From a virus: DNA of 48,534 nt. Position 1 is the first letter of the stretch; every line of letters starts with the position of its first letter. The DNA lies in IMG/VR virus record IMGVR_UViG_3300034407_002964, positions 1-48,534 of that record; one strand, written 5' to 3'. Under the pieces are notes generated by a model. That model had not been told where the DNA came from, searched no databases, and was given only the letters and a program-made list of their open reading frames with translations. Shown one piece after another: positions 24,699-32,947 of this stretch. Both the position numbers and the translations under genes were made by a program.

Positions 24699-24726
24699 CC
24701 CTAGCTCTTCGGAGTTGGGGTTTTTT
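24699..24726 (+). terminator. Intrinsic terminator of the capsid operon
   Basis: CCCTAGCTC (24699-24707) pairs with GAGTTGGGG (24712-24720) around a TTCG tetraloop, a 9-bp stem with G-T pairs, followed by TTTTTTGTTTTT. Confidence 0.9.
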
Positions 24727-24737
24727 GTTTTTACGGC

Positions 24738-24745
24738 ACTATTTA
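24738..24745 (+). promoter_or_regulatory. Putative late promoter element ACTATTTA
   Basis: ACTATTTA starts 12 nt after the capsid terminator and ends 30 nt before the ATG of the small helical protein at 24776. This position leaves little doubt that some promoter is needed here. Confidence 0.55.
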
Positions 24746-24775
24746 GAGAGAAAGATTTTTTAAAGGAGATTTACT

Positions 24776-25039
24776 ATGGCTGCGCCACATATCAATAGAA
24801 GAAGAAGAATTGAGATCAAGACCGCTAAAAGAGTAGAGGCGGCAAAGAACGCTTTAGAAACTGCTGCAACTGAACTTGTCGAAGAAGCAACAGAGTTAGT
24901 AGAAGAAATAGTTGAAGAGGTCAAAGAGGCCGCTCAAGAACTAAAGGAAACTGTTGAGGATATCGTAGAAGAAACTCAAGAAGCAGTTCAGGAAGTAAAA
25001 AGCAAAAAGAAAGCTCGTAGAAAGTCTCGCAAAAAATAA
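24776..25039 (+). CDS. Small amphipathic helical protein with basic ends
   Basis: An 87-residue protein: a basic start (INRRRRIEIKTAKRVEAAK), a single long acidic amphipathic helix of about 55 residues with heptad and 11-mer character (VEEATELVEEIVEEVKEAAQ; LKETVEDIVEETQEAVQEVK) and a basic tail KSKKKARRKSRKK. The pattern resembles apolipoprotein or LEA-like helices or histone-like tails. No database family is recalled. It is monocistronic: AAGGAGATT ribosome site, its own ACTATTTA element and stem-loops on both sides. It could be an abundant internal head or DNA-binding structural protein; function unknown. Confidence 0.8.
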   Translation: MAAPHINRRRRIEIKTAKRVEAAKNALETAATELVEEATELVEEIVEEVKEAAQELKETVEDIVEETQEAVQEVKSKKKARRKSRKK

Positions 25040-25057
25040 ACATTTGTTTTTCATTTG

Positions 25058-25093
25058 ACCTCCTTTCCTTCGTATGTTTCGGCATTCGGAGGT
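25058..25093 (+). terminator. Stem-loop after the small helical protein gene
   Basis: ACCTCC (25058-25063) pairs with GGAGGT (25088-25093) with a long loop, followed by TTCCTTTTATTT. It is a weak terminator or a regulatory hairpin. Confidence 0.5.
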
Positions 25094-25107
25094 TTCCTTT
25101 TATTTAA

Positions 25108-25115
25108 ACTATTTA
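25108..25115 (+). promoter_or_regulatory. Putative late promoter element ACTATTTA
   Basis: The fourth copy of ACTATTTA ends 19 nt before the ATG of the gp13-like neck gene, with the ribosome site ACGGAGGG between. The resulting leader would be the shortest of the set. Confidence 0.5.
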
Positions 25116-25134
25116 CTTTGACGGAGGGTTTTTT

Positions 25135-26373
25135 ATGTCATTTCCAGATCTTACACCAACATCTACACTATCAGCTATTGTATTACCAGAGAGTGGTGTA
25201 TTTAGCGATGTTACCGATTCACTTGCAATTGGATTTTATAATACAGATGCGTTTGTAACGGGAGCTGTTGCTCAAGTTGCATATACATACAAGAGGCTTG
25301 GTGGAGACATCCTTGACATTGAAATCACCGCCAAGAACGTCTATAATCACTACGAGGAAGCATGTTTAGAGTATTCCTATATATTGAACCTTCATCAAGC
25401 TAGAAACGCCTTAGGGAGTGCCTTAGGAGGTCCTACAGGTACGTTTGATCACTCTGGTGATCTAACTGATGGAGAAGACATTGCTTTAAAATATCCAAAG
25501 TTTGAATTTGATTATGCATTTCGAAATTCTGATAAATTTTCATCCGAGGCTCTAGTGGGTGGAACGGAAAATTTATACTCAGCTTCTTTCGAAAGTATAA
25601 CTGACCAGCAAGACTATGACCTGCAACATATCGTATCATCTTCCCAAGCGGGATCTTTATGGGATGGTATGGGAAATAAAAGGATCAAGATTAGACAAGT
25701 TTATTATGTAACCCCTAGGCAAATGTGGAGGTTCTACGGATACTATGGTGGCCTAAATGTTGTTGGCGACATGCAAAGCTATGGACAATATGCTGACGAT
25801 TCAACTTTTAATGTTATCCCTCCTTGGCAAAACAAGGCGCAAGCTCAAGCATACGAAGATCATTTATACACACGTACATCACACTATTCATACGAAATAA
25901 TCAACAACAATCTCAGGATATACCCTGTGCCAGATAGTGTTTCTCCGGAGAACTTTTGGTTTAGATTTACAGTTGAAACAGGGAACTCAGCTTATGACAC
26001 TGGATCTTATGATTCTGGTATCAATGGTGTCAACAACATGAATACGATGCCGATGGAAAATATACCATTTGAAAAAATAAACTCAGTTGGCCAACAGTGG
26101 GTTCGTAGATTTGCCCTTGCACTGTCGAAAGAAACACTAGGGCAAGTCAGAGGCAAGTTTGGAGGGGCAGTTCCAATTCCTGGAGATAGCGTAACGCTCA
26201 ACGCTTCAGATCTATTGTCGCAAGCTGCTGCAGAACAGACATCTCTCAGAGAAGAGTTGAACAAACAACTTGACGAAATGTTATATTCTAAATTAGCAGA
26301 AACAGACAAGGCTATGATTGATAATATGGATTCAATTGTTTCAAAAGTTCCAATGTATATTTTTGTAGGATAA
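25135..26373 (+). CDS. 13: Neck protein (gp13-like)
   Basis: A 412-residue head-completion/neck protein. Two segments match my memory of cyanophage gp13: AYTYKRLGGDILDIEITAKN with NHYEEACLEYSYILN (residues 50-85), and the C-terminal ETLGQVRGKFGGAVPIPGDS with TLNASDLLSQAAAEQ (330-365). Placement directly before a gp14-like gene agrees. gp13 and gp14 close the portal after packaging and provide the docking site for the tail. The 412 residues exceed T4 gp13 (309); the middle (residues 95-290, Tyr/Gly-rich) holds the extra length. Confidence 0.75.
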   Translation: MSFPDLTPTSTLSAIVLPESGVFSDVTDSLAIGFYNTDAFVTGAVAQVAYTYKRLGGDILDIEITAKNVYNHYEEACLEYSYILNLHQARNALGSALGGPTGTFDHSGDLTDGEDIALKYPKFEFDYAFRNSDKFSSEALVGGTENLYSASFESITDQQDYDLQHIVSSSQAGSLWDGMGNKRIKIRQVYYVTPRQMWRFYGYYGGLNVVGDMQSYGQYADDSTFNVIPPWQNKAQAQAYEDHLYTRTSHYSYEIINNNLRIYPVPDSVSPENFWFRFTVETGNSAYDTGSYDSGINGVNNMNTMPMENIPFEKINSVGQQWVRRFALALSKETLGQVRGKFGGAVPIPGDSVTLNASDLLSQAAAEQTSLREELNKQLDEMLYSKLAETDKAMIDNMDSIVSKVPMYIFVG

Positions 26374-26377
26374 TTTT

Positions 26378-26863
26378 ATGTCAGAATGGGAAAGACCGAC
26401 ACAACCACCATCTCCAATGTTTGTAGGAGAGAAAGAAAAAAACCTCGTAAAACAAGTCAACGATGAAATCATTGAAAGAGTTGTTGGACAACAGGTTTTG
26501 TACTTTCCAATTGATATGGAGACGACAAATTTTCACCCATTATACGGCGAAGCCATGGAAAAGAACTTCTTACATCCAGTGAGAGTATATGCTCTTGTAG
26601 AGTATTTGGGCGTTGAAACTACCTTCCTAGAGGGGATAGGTATCGACAAGACTACTGGTTTGAAAATTAATTTTCACAAGAGAAGATTAACAGAAGACCA
26701 AGACCTTTATGTTCGCGAAGGTGACTTCGTGAAATATGGAGATATTTACTACGAGATAGTAAAAATAAATGAACCCAAAGCGTTATATGGCCAGATCGAT
26801 ACAAGATTTGAAGTAACTGCTGAGTGCATAAGAGCTAGAGATGGAGTTTTCAATGGCGAATAA
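26378..26863 (+). CDS. 14: Neck protein (gp14-like)
   Basis: A 161-residue protein. Residues 38-70 (GQQVLYFPIDMETTNFHPLY then GEAMEKNF) match the start of the T4 gp14 core ([20 protein letters not shown]), and residues 110-135 (REGDFVKYGDIYYEIVKINE) match its [20 protein letters not shown] segment, both from memory. It is shorter than T4 gp14 (256) because the C-terminal extension is missing. It joins the head to the tail with the gp13-like protein. It overlaps the next gene, whose likely start lies 11 nt before this stop. Confidence 0.75.
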   Translation: MSEWERPTQPPSPMFVGEKEKNLVKQVNDEIIERVVGQQVLYFPIDMETTNFHPLYGEAMEKNFLHPVRVYALVEYLGVETTFLEGIGIDKTTGLKINFHKRRLTEDQDLYVREGDFVKYGDIYYEIVKINEPKALYGQIDTRFEVTAECIRARDGVFNGE

Positions 26864-27692
26864 CACAGACACATATAAACATTCAACAATGGAGACTATT
26901 GATACAGCAATTTTTAATTTAGTCAATGATGGATTTGATCTTCACACCAAGACAAATGGTGGATTTAAGAAAGTCCCTGTGCTGTGGATGTCTCCAGAAA
27001 GATCGTTTAATTCTAAAAACAAAGAAATACGCGATTCTGTTGGAAAACTCAAACTACCTCTGATGTCTATAGAGAGGACGTCGGTATCCAAAGACCCATC
27101 GTTCAAAGGAGGATATCAGGCAAATGTGTTTCCAGATGTCAATGGGCCGAGAGGATACAAAAAGAACCAGAGACTTGTCTCTAGAAAGATTTCCCAAAAG
27201 ACAACCAGAAAACTTGCTTCGACAGAGAGTTCAGATAAGGTAGGTCAAGAAAACTATCCCACTAACAATACGAAAATTGTATACGAAGAAGTGTATGCAC
27301 CAATACCAGTGTGGATTTCAATTTCTTATTCCATTAAAATTAGAACAGAATACCAGCAACAAATGAATGATCTAATATCTCCATTCATTGCTAGGACCGG
27401 GAATATAAATTCACTAATCGCTCAGCACGATGGCCACAGATACGAAGTGTTTATCGATCAAGACTTTTCACAAACAAACAACTCTTCCAATCTTGGTGAG
27501 GACGAGAGATCGTATGAGACTACTATAACTTTTAAAGTTTTAGGCTTCATCACAGGAGAAGGTGTCAACGAAGAAGTACCGTCCAACGTAACCAGAGAGA
27601 CAATTGTCGAAGTAAAGCTAGTGAGAGAACGAACAATTGTAGGCGACAAAAAGCCATGGGAAAACGATGATGACAGTTTTAGAGGATTTTAA
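26853..27692 (+). CDS. 15: Tail completion protein (gp15-like)
   Basis: A 279-residue protein. ATG 26853 (MANNTDTYKHS) is preferred over in-frame ATG 26841 because GGAG lies at 26843-26846, 6 nt upstream. Synteny after gp14, and segments such as KVPVLWMSPERSF (about 40-53), KLPLMSIERTSVSKDP (about 70-85) and WISISYSIKIRTEYQQQMND (about 153-172), fit T4 gp15. gp15 caps the tail tube and sheath and binds the neck. The N-terminus of T4 gp15 differs, so identity rests on order and these patches. Confidence 0.7.
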   Translation: MANNTDTYKHSTMETIDTAIFNLVNDGFDLHTKTNGGFKKVPVLWMSPERSFNSKNKEIRDSVGKLKLPLMSIERTSVSKDPSFKGGYQANVFPDVNGPRGYKKNQRLVSRKISQKTTRKLASTESSDKVGQENYPTNNTKIVYEEVYAPIPVWISISYSIKIRTEYQQQMNDLISPFIARTGNINSLIAQHDGHRYEVFIDQDFSQTNNSSNLGEDERSYETTITFKVLGFITGEGVNEEVPSNVTRETIVEVKLVRERTIVGDKKPWENDDDSFRGF

Positions 27693-27714
27693 AGGTGCTT
27701 TGGGTTTAATCTTT

Positions 27715-27722
27715 ACTATTTA
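27715..27722 (+). promoter_or_regulatory. Putative late promoter element ACTATTTA
   Basis: The fifth intergenic copy of ACTATTTA sits in the 68-nt gap before the sheath gene, 38 nt upstream of its ATG. No terminator is visible between gp15 and this element, so read-through from upstream is also likely. Confidence 0.5.
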
Positions 27723-27760
27723 ATAGGAAAATGATTTTTATAATTTAAGGAGAGCAGTCG

Positions 27761-30598
27761 ATGGCTAAAAAATTTGATTTTCTTTCACCCGGAATTGAAG
27801 TCCGCGAGATTGATCAGAGCTTTATCCCAGCCCAAGTGGATACAGAGGGACCAATCATCATTGGTCGCACAAGAAAAGGACCGGCAAACAAGCCAGTAAA
27901 AATTCGCGGCTTGGACGACTTCGTCTCAGTTTTTGGACTACCTGTAGCTGGTGGTAGTGGTATTCAGGGAGATATGTGGCGTGAGGGTAACACCGCTGGA
28001 CCAACATATGCATCTTATGCAGCACAAGCTTGGCTTGCATCTGAGGAATCACCGATAACAATCGTACGCCTCTCAGGAGAGCAACACGGAAACGCCACTC
28101 CTACTGGAAAAGCTGGATGGGAACTTTCAGGAAGCCCAGATTCTAGCCATTCAGACAATTCCACTGCTTACGGCTTGTTCTTGTTTAATTCGAGCTCAAC
28201 AAATCAAGATTTGACTGGTGCATTAGGTGCGGTTTTTTATTGTGATAGTGGATATTTGGCACTCACAGGTACAAACCATGCAGGAGTTGCTTCTGAAGAA
28301 GCAGGAACTTTCATGCGATCCTTGGCCAATAATGAGTTTAAGTTAAGTGTTTACAACTCAAGTAACAATAAAGTAGGAAACTCATTAACCTTTAATTTCA
28401 ACAGAAATTCTTCAAAATATATCAGATCGGTATTCAACACCAACCCTCAATTGGTTAACGACGATACAGTTACAGCGACACAACTGAAGACTTACTGGTT
28501 GGGTGAAACTTTTAATCGTGAAATCGACGCTCTTAATCTTTCATCTAGCGCAAATGATTCGTACGCAGTTCTTCTTCCTTTGGCATCCGGGTCTGCTGGT
28601 GTAAACCAAGTAAACTGGGGAGATCACAGAGAAGGATCTAGAGAGTCAAAAACAGGTTGGGTCATCTCTCAACAAGAGAAGGGTCAAGAAAAACTCTTCA
28701 AGTTTAAATCTCTGCATGTTGGAAATGAAGTTGAAAAAGAATACATGATTGCAATTGAGCAAATTTCTGAACCTTCAAATCCAACTGTAAATCCATACGG
28801 AACTTTCACAGTTGCTGTCAAGACTTTATCTGGTCAGACCGTAGAAAAATATGTAGGTTGTAACTTAAACCCATCATCTAACGACTATGTTGCAAAGAGA
28901 ATTGGGGACCAATACATGGAATGGAGCGACACTGATCGTCGATACAGAACCCTTGGAGACTTCCAAAACAAATCAGACCTAGTGTATATTGAAGTTAAGC
29001 AATTCGTAACAGATGGTGCTGCTCAAGGGCACTCCCCAGCTGGTTTCGTCGGCCCCGTTCGTCCAAAAGGTTTTAATCTAGTTTCTGGTAGTCTCTCTGC
29101 TAAAGACCATGGAAGCGTAGTAACTGATTTTAGTGGAGCTTTTGTTCAAGGTTCTGGATCTGTTCCTGCTACTGCAGATGAAAACATGCTTGTATTCGGA
29201 CCAACAGACTACACAGCCTCTGTCACCTTTCCATCCATTCCATTGAGACAAGATGGAACAGAAGGTGGAGCAACAAATCCATATCGTGCTTACTACGGTA
29301 TCCGACCAAAAATTAGTTCTACATCAAATCAAGTAGATCCCGACTATATCGACTATGTAAGAGTTCTTCCCACAGCACTTGGAAATGTGCGAGATGAAGC
29401 TGATGGTGATTTCGAAAACTCTTTCGTGTTTACATTGGATGACTTGGTAGTCCTTACAGGATCAAACACTGTGACTTATTCATCAGGTTCTTATACTACC
29501 GGTACAGCAACAGCTGATAGTAGTTTCACTTCAGAATCAGGCTCTTTCGGAGAACTCTTGAACCTTGGATGTCGTCAATTCTTGATGCCTCTCAACGGCG
29601 GTTTCGATGGATTTGATGTAACAGAAAAAGAACCTTTCCGTGCACTAAGCGAAGCTAGAAATGATAAGAATGATCATCTTCATTACACCATCAATAAGGC
29701 TTTGGACTCTATTTTAGATCCAGAAGTAGTGCCGGCAAACATGTTGTTGGTACCAGGTTTTACAAAACCAGTTGTCACAAACAGAATTATTGACGTTGCC
29801 GAGCAGAGACAAGATGTGCTAGCAATTATCGATCTCGAAGGAGACTATACTCCATCAGCTGAAAGATTGAAAGATGCATCAAACTCTGATTCTTTGGGAA
29901 GTGTCAAAACTGCTGTAGATACTTTGAAAGATAGAAACTTAAATTCTTCTTTCGCGTGTGCATTTTATCCTTGGGTACAACTTTCGGATAATTTGAATGG
30001 CTCACAGCTTCTTTGGGCACCACCTTCGGTAGCAGCCCTAGGAGCCATCGGAAGGTCACAAGCGCAATCCGAGCTATGGTTTGCCCCTGCTGGGTTTAAC
30101 CGTGGCGGACTAGGCTCTCTTGGAGGCTCTAGAGGACCTAAAGTATTGCAAGCAAGACAAAGACTTGATTCCAGAGAGAGAGATGACTTATATGAAGTCA
30201 ACATTAACCCAATTGCAACATTCCCTGCGGAAGGTGTTGTAATCTTTGGACAAAAAACTCTTCAAGCTGGAGATTCTGCTTTGGATCGCATCAATGTGCG
30301 ACGATTAGTCTTGTTTCTCAAAGCGAGAGTTTCAGAGGTTGCCAGAAACCTTCTTTTTGATCAGAATGTTGATTCAACTTGGGCAAGATTTTTGTCTGAA
30401 GTAAATCCTGTTATGTCAGATACGAAAGCAAAATTTGGTTTGTCCGACTACCGAATCATCTTGGACGAAACAACAACAACGGCAGACTTGGTAGATAGAA
30501 ATATCATGTATGCAAAGATCTATATCAAGCCAGCTCGCGCTATTGAATATATCGTTGTAGATTTTGTTGTAACAAATACGGGTGCAGATTTCGTATAA
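27761..30598 (+). CDS. 18: Tail sheath protein (gp18-like)
   Basis: A 945-residue contractile sheath subunit that drives tube penetration. The N-terminus MAKKFDFLSPGIEVREID and the C-terminal core (INVRRLVLFLKARVSEVARN, then LLFDQNVDSTWARFLSEVNP; VDRNIMYAKIYIKPARAIEY) are unmistakable for the sheath family. T4 gp18 is 659 residues. The roughly 290 extra residues lie in the middle (about 100-600, Ser/Thr/Gly-rich) and would form protruding outer domains. A TTTAAGGAG ribosome site precedes the start, and an ACTATTTA element lies upstream. Confidence 0.96.
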   Translation: MAKKFDFLSPGIEVREIDQSFIPAQVDTEGPIIIGRTRKGPANKPVKIRGLDDFVSVFGLPVAGGSGIQGDMWREGNTAGPTYASYAAQAWLASEESPITIVRLSGEQHGNATPTGKAGWELSGSPDSSHSDNSTAYGLFLFNSSSTNQDLTGALGAVFYCDSGYLALTGTNHAGVASEEAGTFMRSLANNEFKLSVYNSSNNKVGNSLTFNFNRNSSKYIRSVFNTNPQLVNDDTVTATQLKTYWLGETFNREIDALNLSSSANDSYAVLLPLASGSAGVNQVNWGDHREGSRESKTGWVISQQEKGQEKLFKFKSLHVGNEVEKEYMIAIEQISEPSNPTVNPYGTFTVAVKTLSGQTVEKYVGCNLNPSSNDYVAKRIGDQYMEWSDTDRRYRTLGDFQNKSDLVYIEVKQFVTDGAAQGHSPAGFVGPVRPKGFNLVSGSLSAKDHGSVVTDFSGAFVQGSGSVPATADENMLVFGPTDYTASVTFPSIPLRQDGTEGGATNPYRAYYGIRPKISSTSNQVDPDYIDYVRVLPTALGNVRDEADGDFENSFVFTLDDLVVLTGSNTVTYSSGSYTTGTATADSSFTSESGSFGELLNLGCRQFLMPLNGGFDGFDVTEKEPFRALSEARNDKNDHLHYTINKALDSILDPEVVPANMLLVPGFTKPVVTNRIIDVAEQRQDVLAIIDLEGDYTPSAERLKDASNSDSLGSVKTAVDTLKDRNLNSSFACAFYPWVQLSDNLNGSQLLWAPPSVAALGAIGRSQAQSELWFAPAGFNRGGLGSLGGSRGPKVLQARQRLDSRERDDLYEVNINPIATFPAEGVVIFGQKTLQAGDSALDRINVRRLVLFLKARVSEVARNLLFDQNVDSTWARFLSEVNPVMSDTKAKFGLSDYRIILDETTTTADLVDRNIMYAKIYIKPARAIEYIVVDFVVTNTGADFV

Positions 30599-30634
30599 CG
30601 GACTAATTAATTTAAAATAATAGGAGATAATATT

Positions 30635-31219
30635 ATGAGCTTTTGGGGAACAGATCTTGGATCTACAGATGCCAAAGATCCAAAAAGAAAATTTAGATGG
30701 AGAGTGACCATTGGAGGGCTCCAAGAAGGTGGCATCATTTGGTATGCAAAAAGTGTAACTAAGCCATCATTTTCAATCAGTGCTGACACAACTCACAACT
30801 ACTTGGGACATAAATTTAAGTTCCCGGGATCAGTTACTTGGGACGACATCAATTTAACTTTGGTTGACCCAGCTAGCCCTGATGTTGCCAGAAAGACATT
30901 GACCATGATTCAGAATGCTGGATATAGATTTCCGACGTCGAGTAACGAATTGAGGACCATTAGCAAAAACACTTCTGTTGATGCCATAGAATCTTTTACA
31001 ATTCAACAACTTGACGCTGCAGGCGCCGCAATTGAGACTTGGGTGCTACACAACCCATTCATTAACAAAGTTGAGTTTGGTGGAGACCTTTCTTATGAAG
31101 ACGAGGGTCTATCTGAGATTACCTTGGGAATTACTTACGACTGGGCTAAATTTTACGGGCTTGGAGAAGCCATCACCGAAGGTGGTGGAGAAGGAAACTT
31201 TGGATACGATCCAAAATAA
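30635..31219 (+). CDS. 19: Tail tube protein (gp19-like)
   Basis: A 194-residue tube subunit located directly after the sheath, with MSFWGTDLGSTDAKDPKRKF at the start, SVTKPSFSISADTTHNYLGH near 45 and LSEITLGITYDWAKFYGLGE near 160. Hexameric rings of it form the inner tube through which DNA and packaged proteins pass. T4 gp19 is 163 residues. The Gly-rich C-terminus (EGGGEGNFGYDPK) is an extension. The ribosome site is TAGGAGAT. Confidence 0.93.
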   Translation: MSFWGTDLGSTDAKDPKRKFRWRVTIGGLQEGGIIWYAKSVTKPSFSISADTTHNYLGHKFKFPGSVTWDDINLTLVDPASPDVARKTLTMIQNAGYRFPTSSNELRTISKNTSVDAIESFTIQQLDAAGAAIETWVLHNPFINKVEFGGDLSYEDEGLSEITLGITYDWAKFYGLGEAITEGGGEGNFGYDPK

Positions 31220-31243
31220 TAATAGTAAAAAGTTGGAGTAGAG

Positions 31244-31864
31244 ATGACATGGTGGGGAACAGACCTCGGCGGTAAAACAGGAGGGTTTCATCCTAAGATG
31301 AAATCAAGATTTATTGTTGAATTCGGCGGAAAGGGAAATCTTCTCGCCATATCATCTTGCACTAAGCCAACGGTGAGCATTGAGCCCAAGACTTATAGAA
31401 TGATCAACCATCATTATTCTTATCCAGGAATAGCAAAGTGGGAACCAATCAGTCTTACTTTTGTAGATGGAGGAATGTTTGCGTTTAGAGATGACAGAAT
31501 GACAAGTACATTATTCTGGGAAACACTGACACGTTCTGGATATACTCCTCCAAACATAGAAATAAATGCATCTACCAGCGGTCAATATTCTCCATCAAAA
31601 AACGGAATGACTGCTAATGCGTTTGAAGGAGACGTTATACGTATTCACCAACTGAAACCAGAAGGTATGTTAAATAAGCGCCTTCAAAGTTCAGAAACTT
31701 GGCATCTATTTAACCCCATCATAACTAAAATGTCGTGGGGAGACTTGTCGTATGGAGATGATGCTCTAGTTGAATACAAAATGGATATAACATACGATTG
31801 GGCTCAAATGTTCAACGATAATAAAATCGTAGCGAATACGCCCGTACCAAGTCAAACTAATTAA
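31244..31864 (+). CDS. Second tail-tube-like protein
   Basis: A 206-residue paralogue of the preceding tube protein. MTWWGTDLGGKTGGFHPKMK corresponds to the tube N-terminus, SCTKPTVSIEPKTYRMINHH to SVTKPSFSISADTTHNYLGH, and YKMDITYDWAQMF to ITLGITYDWAKFY. A duplicated tube gene next to gp19 could encode a specialised ring, either the tube initiator at the baseplate (T4 gp54 has the tube fold) or the terminator ring. The position between gp19 and the hub genes does not decide which. Confidence 0.75.
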   Translation: MTWWGTDLGGKTGGFHPKMKSRFIVEFGGKGNLLAISSCTKPTVSIEPKTYRMINHHYSYPGIAKWEPISLTFVDGGMFAFRDDRMTSTLFWETLTRSGYTPPNIEINASTSGQYSPSKNGMTANAFEGDVIRIHQLKPEGMLNKRLQSSETWHLFNPIITKMSWGDLSYGDDALVEYKMDITYDWAQMFNDNKIVANTPVPSQTN

Positions 31865-31878
31865 AACAAGAGGTTTAA

Positions 31879-32715
31879 ATGAGAAGAAATAATGAAGACA
31901 GGTTGCTGAAGGGACATACACCAGCTTCAACCGAAGACGCGCCACAAATGGCAAATCCCATGGATTTTGTAACGCCAACGCAATTTGTGAGCCTACCATC
32001 GAAAGGAAGATACCCAGAGGGACATCCACTTTCCGGAAAAGATTCAATTGAGATTAAATACATGACAGCCAAAGATGAAGACATCTTGACAAACAGATCT
32101 CTTTTGAAAAAAGGATTAGCCATTGACCGTCTGATTTCAAATGTAATCAAAGACAACTCAGTTGATTCTAGATCGCTATTGATTGGTGACAGAAATGCAA
32201 TCTTAATCTATGCAAGAGCATCTGCATACGGCGAAGATTATAAGACAAAAGTAAAGTGCCCGAACTGTGAAACAGTTTCAAAGTTTACTTTTGACCTATC
32301 TGACCATGAAACATTTCATGGAGATGATTTAGAAAAATTAAACATGACAGACAATGGAGATGGAACATTTATGTTAAATCTACCAGTGTCAAAAATCACA
32401 GCAAGAATTAGACCAATGGTTGTGATGGATGAGATCCAAATTGCCGCCAAAGACAAGTCTAAAAAATCAGAAGAAGAAATGGTTACTCAACAAATGAAAA
32501 GATTTGTAGTGTCATTCAATGGCTATGAAGACCAATCGACGCTCAACTATGTTGTTGACAACATGATTGCAAAGGAATCTAAAATGCTAAGAGATGCCTT
32601 TAAATCAATATCGCCTGATGTAGTCCTAGAGCAATCCTTTACGTGTCGTCATTGTGACCACGAGGAGGTCATGACGGTTCCATTCGGGACTGACTTTTTT
32701 TGGCCTGACTCCTGA
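31879..32715 (+). CDS. 26: Baseplate hub/assembly protein (gp26-like, T4_baseplate family)
   Basis: A 278-residue protein with the family signature SLPSKGRYPEGHPLSGKDSI (residues 38-57) and IKYMTAKDEDILTNRSLLKK (59-78), as I remember from gp26-like hub proteins (PF12322). Two CxxC pairs, C127/C130 (KCPNC) and C256/C259 (TCRHC), probably bind one zinc ion. It precedes the tape-measure gene, the place of T4 genes 26-51. The 0-frame ends GTDFFWPDS in tcc tga g, a shift-prone context, with an overlapping open frame in +1. It could behave as a tail-assembly chaperone pair with that frame. Confidence 0.75.
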   Translation: MRRNNEDRLLKGHTPASTEDAPQMANPMDFVTPTQFVSLPSKGRYPEGHPLSGKDSIEIKYMTAKDEDILTNRSLLKKGLAIDRLISNVIKDNSVDSRSLLIGDRNAILIYARASAYGEDYKTKVKCPNCETVSKFTFDLSDHETFHGDDLEKLNMTDNGDGTFMLNLPVSKITARIRPMVVMDEIQIAAKDKSKKSEEEMVTQQMKRFVVSFNGYEDQSTLNYVVDNMIAKESKMLRDAFKSISPDVVLEQSFTCRHCDHEEVMTVPFGTDFFWPDS

Positions 32716-32716
32716 G
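32710..32716 (+). other. Candidate +1 ribosomal frameshift site (TCC TGA G)
   Basis: The last sense codon and stop of the gp26-like gene read TCC TGA followed by G. This is the same UCC-UGA core used for +1 shifting in antizyme mRNAs. A +1 slip continues in the frame of the 50-residue ORF, which is open across the junction, and would yield DS then EYMEQIYESFF. A T7 run at 32695-32701 lies just upstream. The small ORF's own ATG has no purine-rich ribosome site. Confidence 0.4.
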
Positions 32717-32719
32717 TAT

Positions 32720-32872
32720 ATGGAGCAAATATATGAATCGTTCTTCATACTAAAACACTATGGAGGTTGGTCGTTGTTTGAATTATATAATCTGCCTATC
32801 GGACTTCGAGATTGGTGGCTCAAAAGAACCATCAAGGAATACGAAGACCAAGCAAAACAATCAAAGAAGTAG
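32720..32872 (+). CDS. Small hub/chaperone-like ORF, possibly a frameshift extension
   Basis: A 50-codon frame from ATG 32720: MEQIYESFFILKHYGGWSLF, then ELYNLPIGLRDWW and a charged C-terminal helix ending AKQSKK. The frame is open upstream through the end of the gp26-like gene (GLTPEYMEQ), with no Shine-Dalgarno before the ATG. The helix plus LP-x-x-LR-x-W arrangement is typical of the small second chaperone encoded before tape-measure genes in many tailed phages. It is either a separate product translated by coupling or a C-terminal extension made by +1 frameshifting. A terminator follows. Confidence 0.7.
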   Translation: MEQIYESFFILKHYGGWSLFELYNLPIGLRDWWLKRTIKEYEDQAKQSKK

Positions 32873-32882
32873 AATTCTAACA

Positions 32883-32908
32883 ATGCTCAGCAATTGCTGA
32901 GCATTTTT
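32883..32908 (+). terminator. Intrinsic terminator before the tape-measure gene
   Basis: A perfect 22-nt palindrome from 32883 to 32904 (ATGCTCAGCAA and its complement) is followed by a T5 run. It separates the tube/hub genes from the tape measure; no ACTATTTA copy lies downstream, so read-through or another promoter must serve the tape-measure gene. Confidence 0.8.
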
Positions 32909-32947
32909 GTTTGAAAACTAATTATGTTATAAAATGAGGGCAATAAA

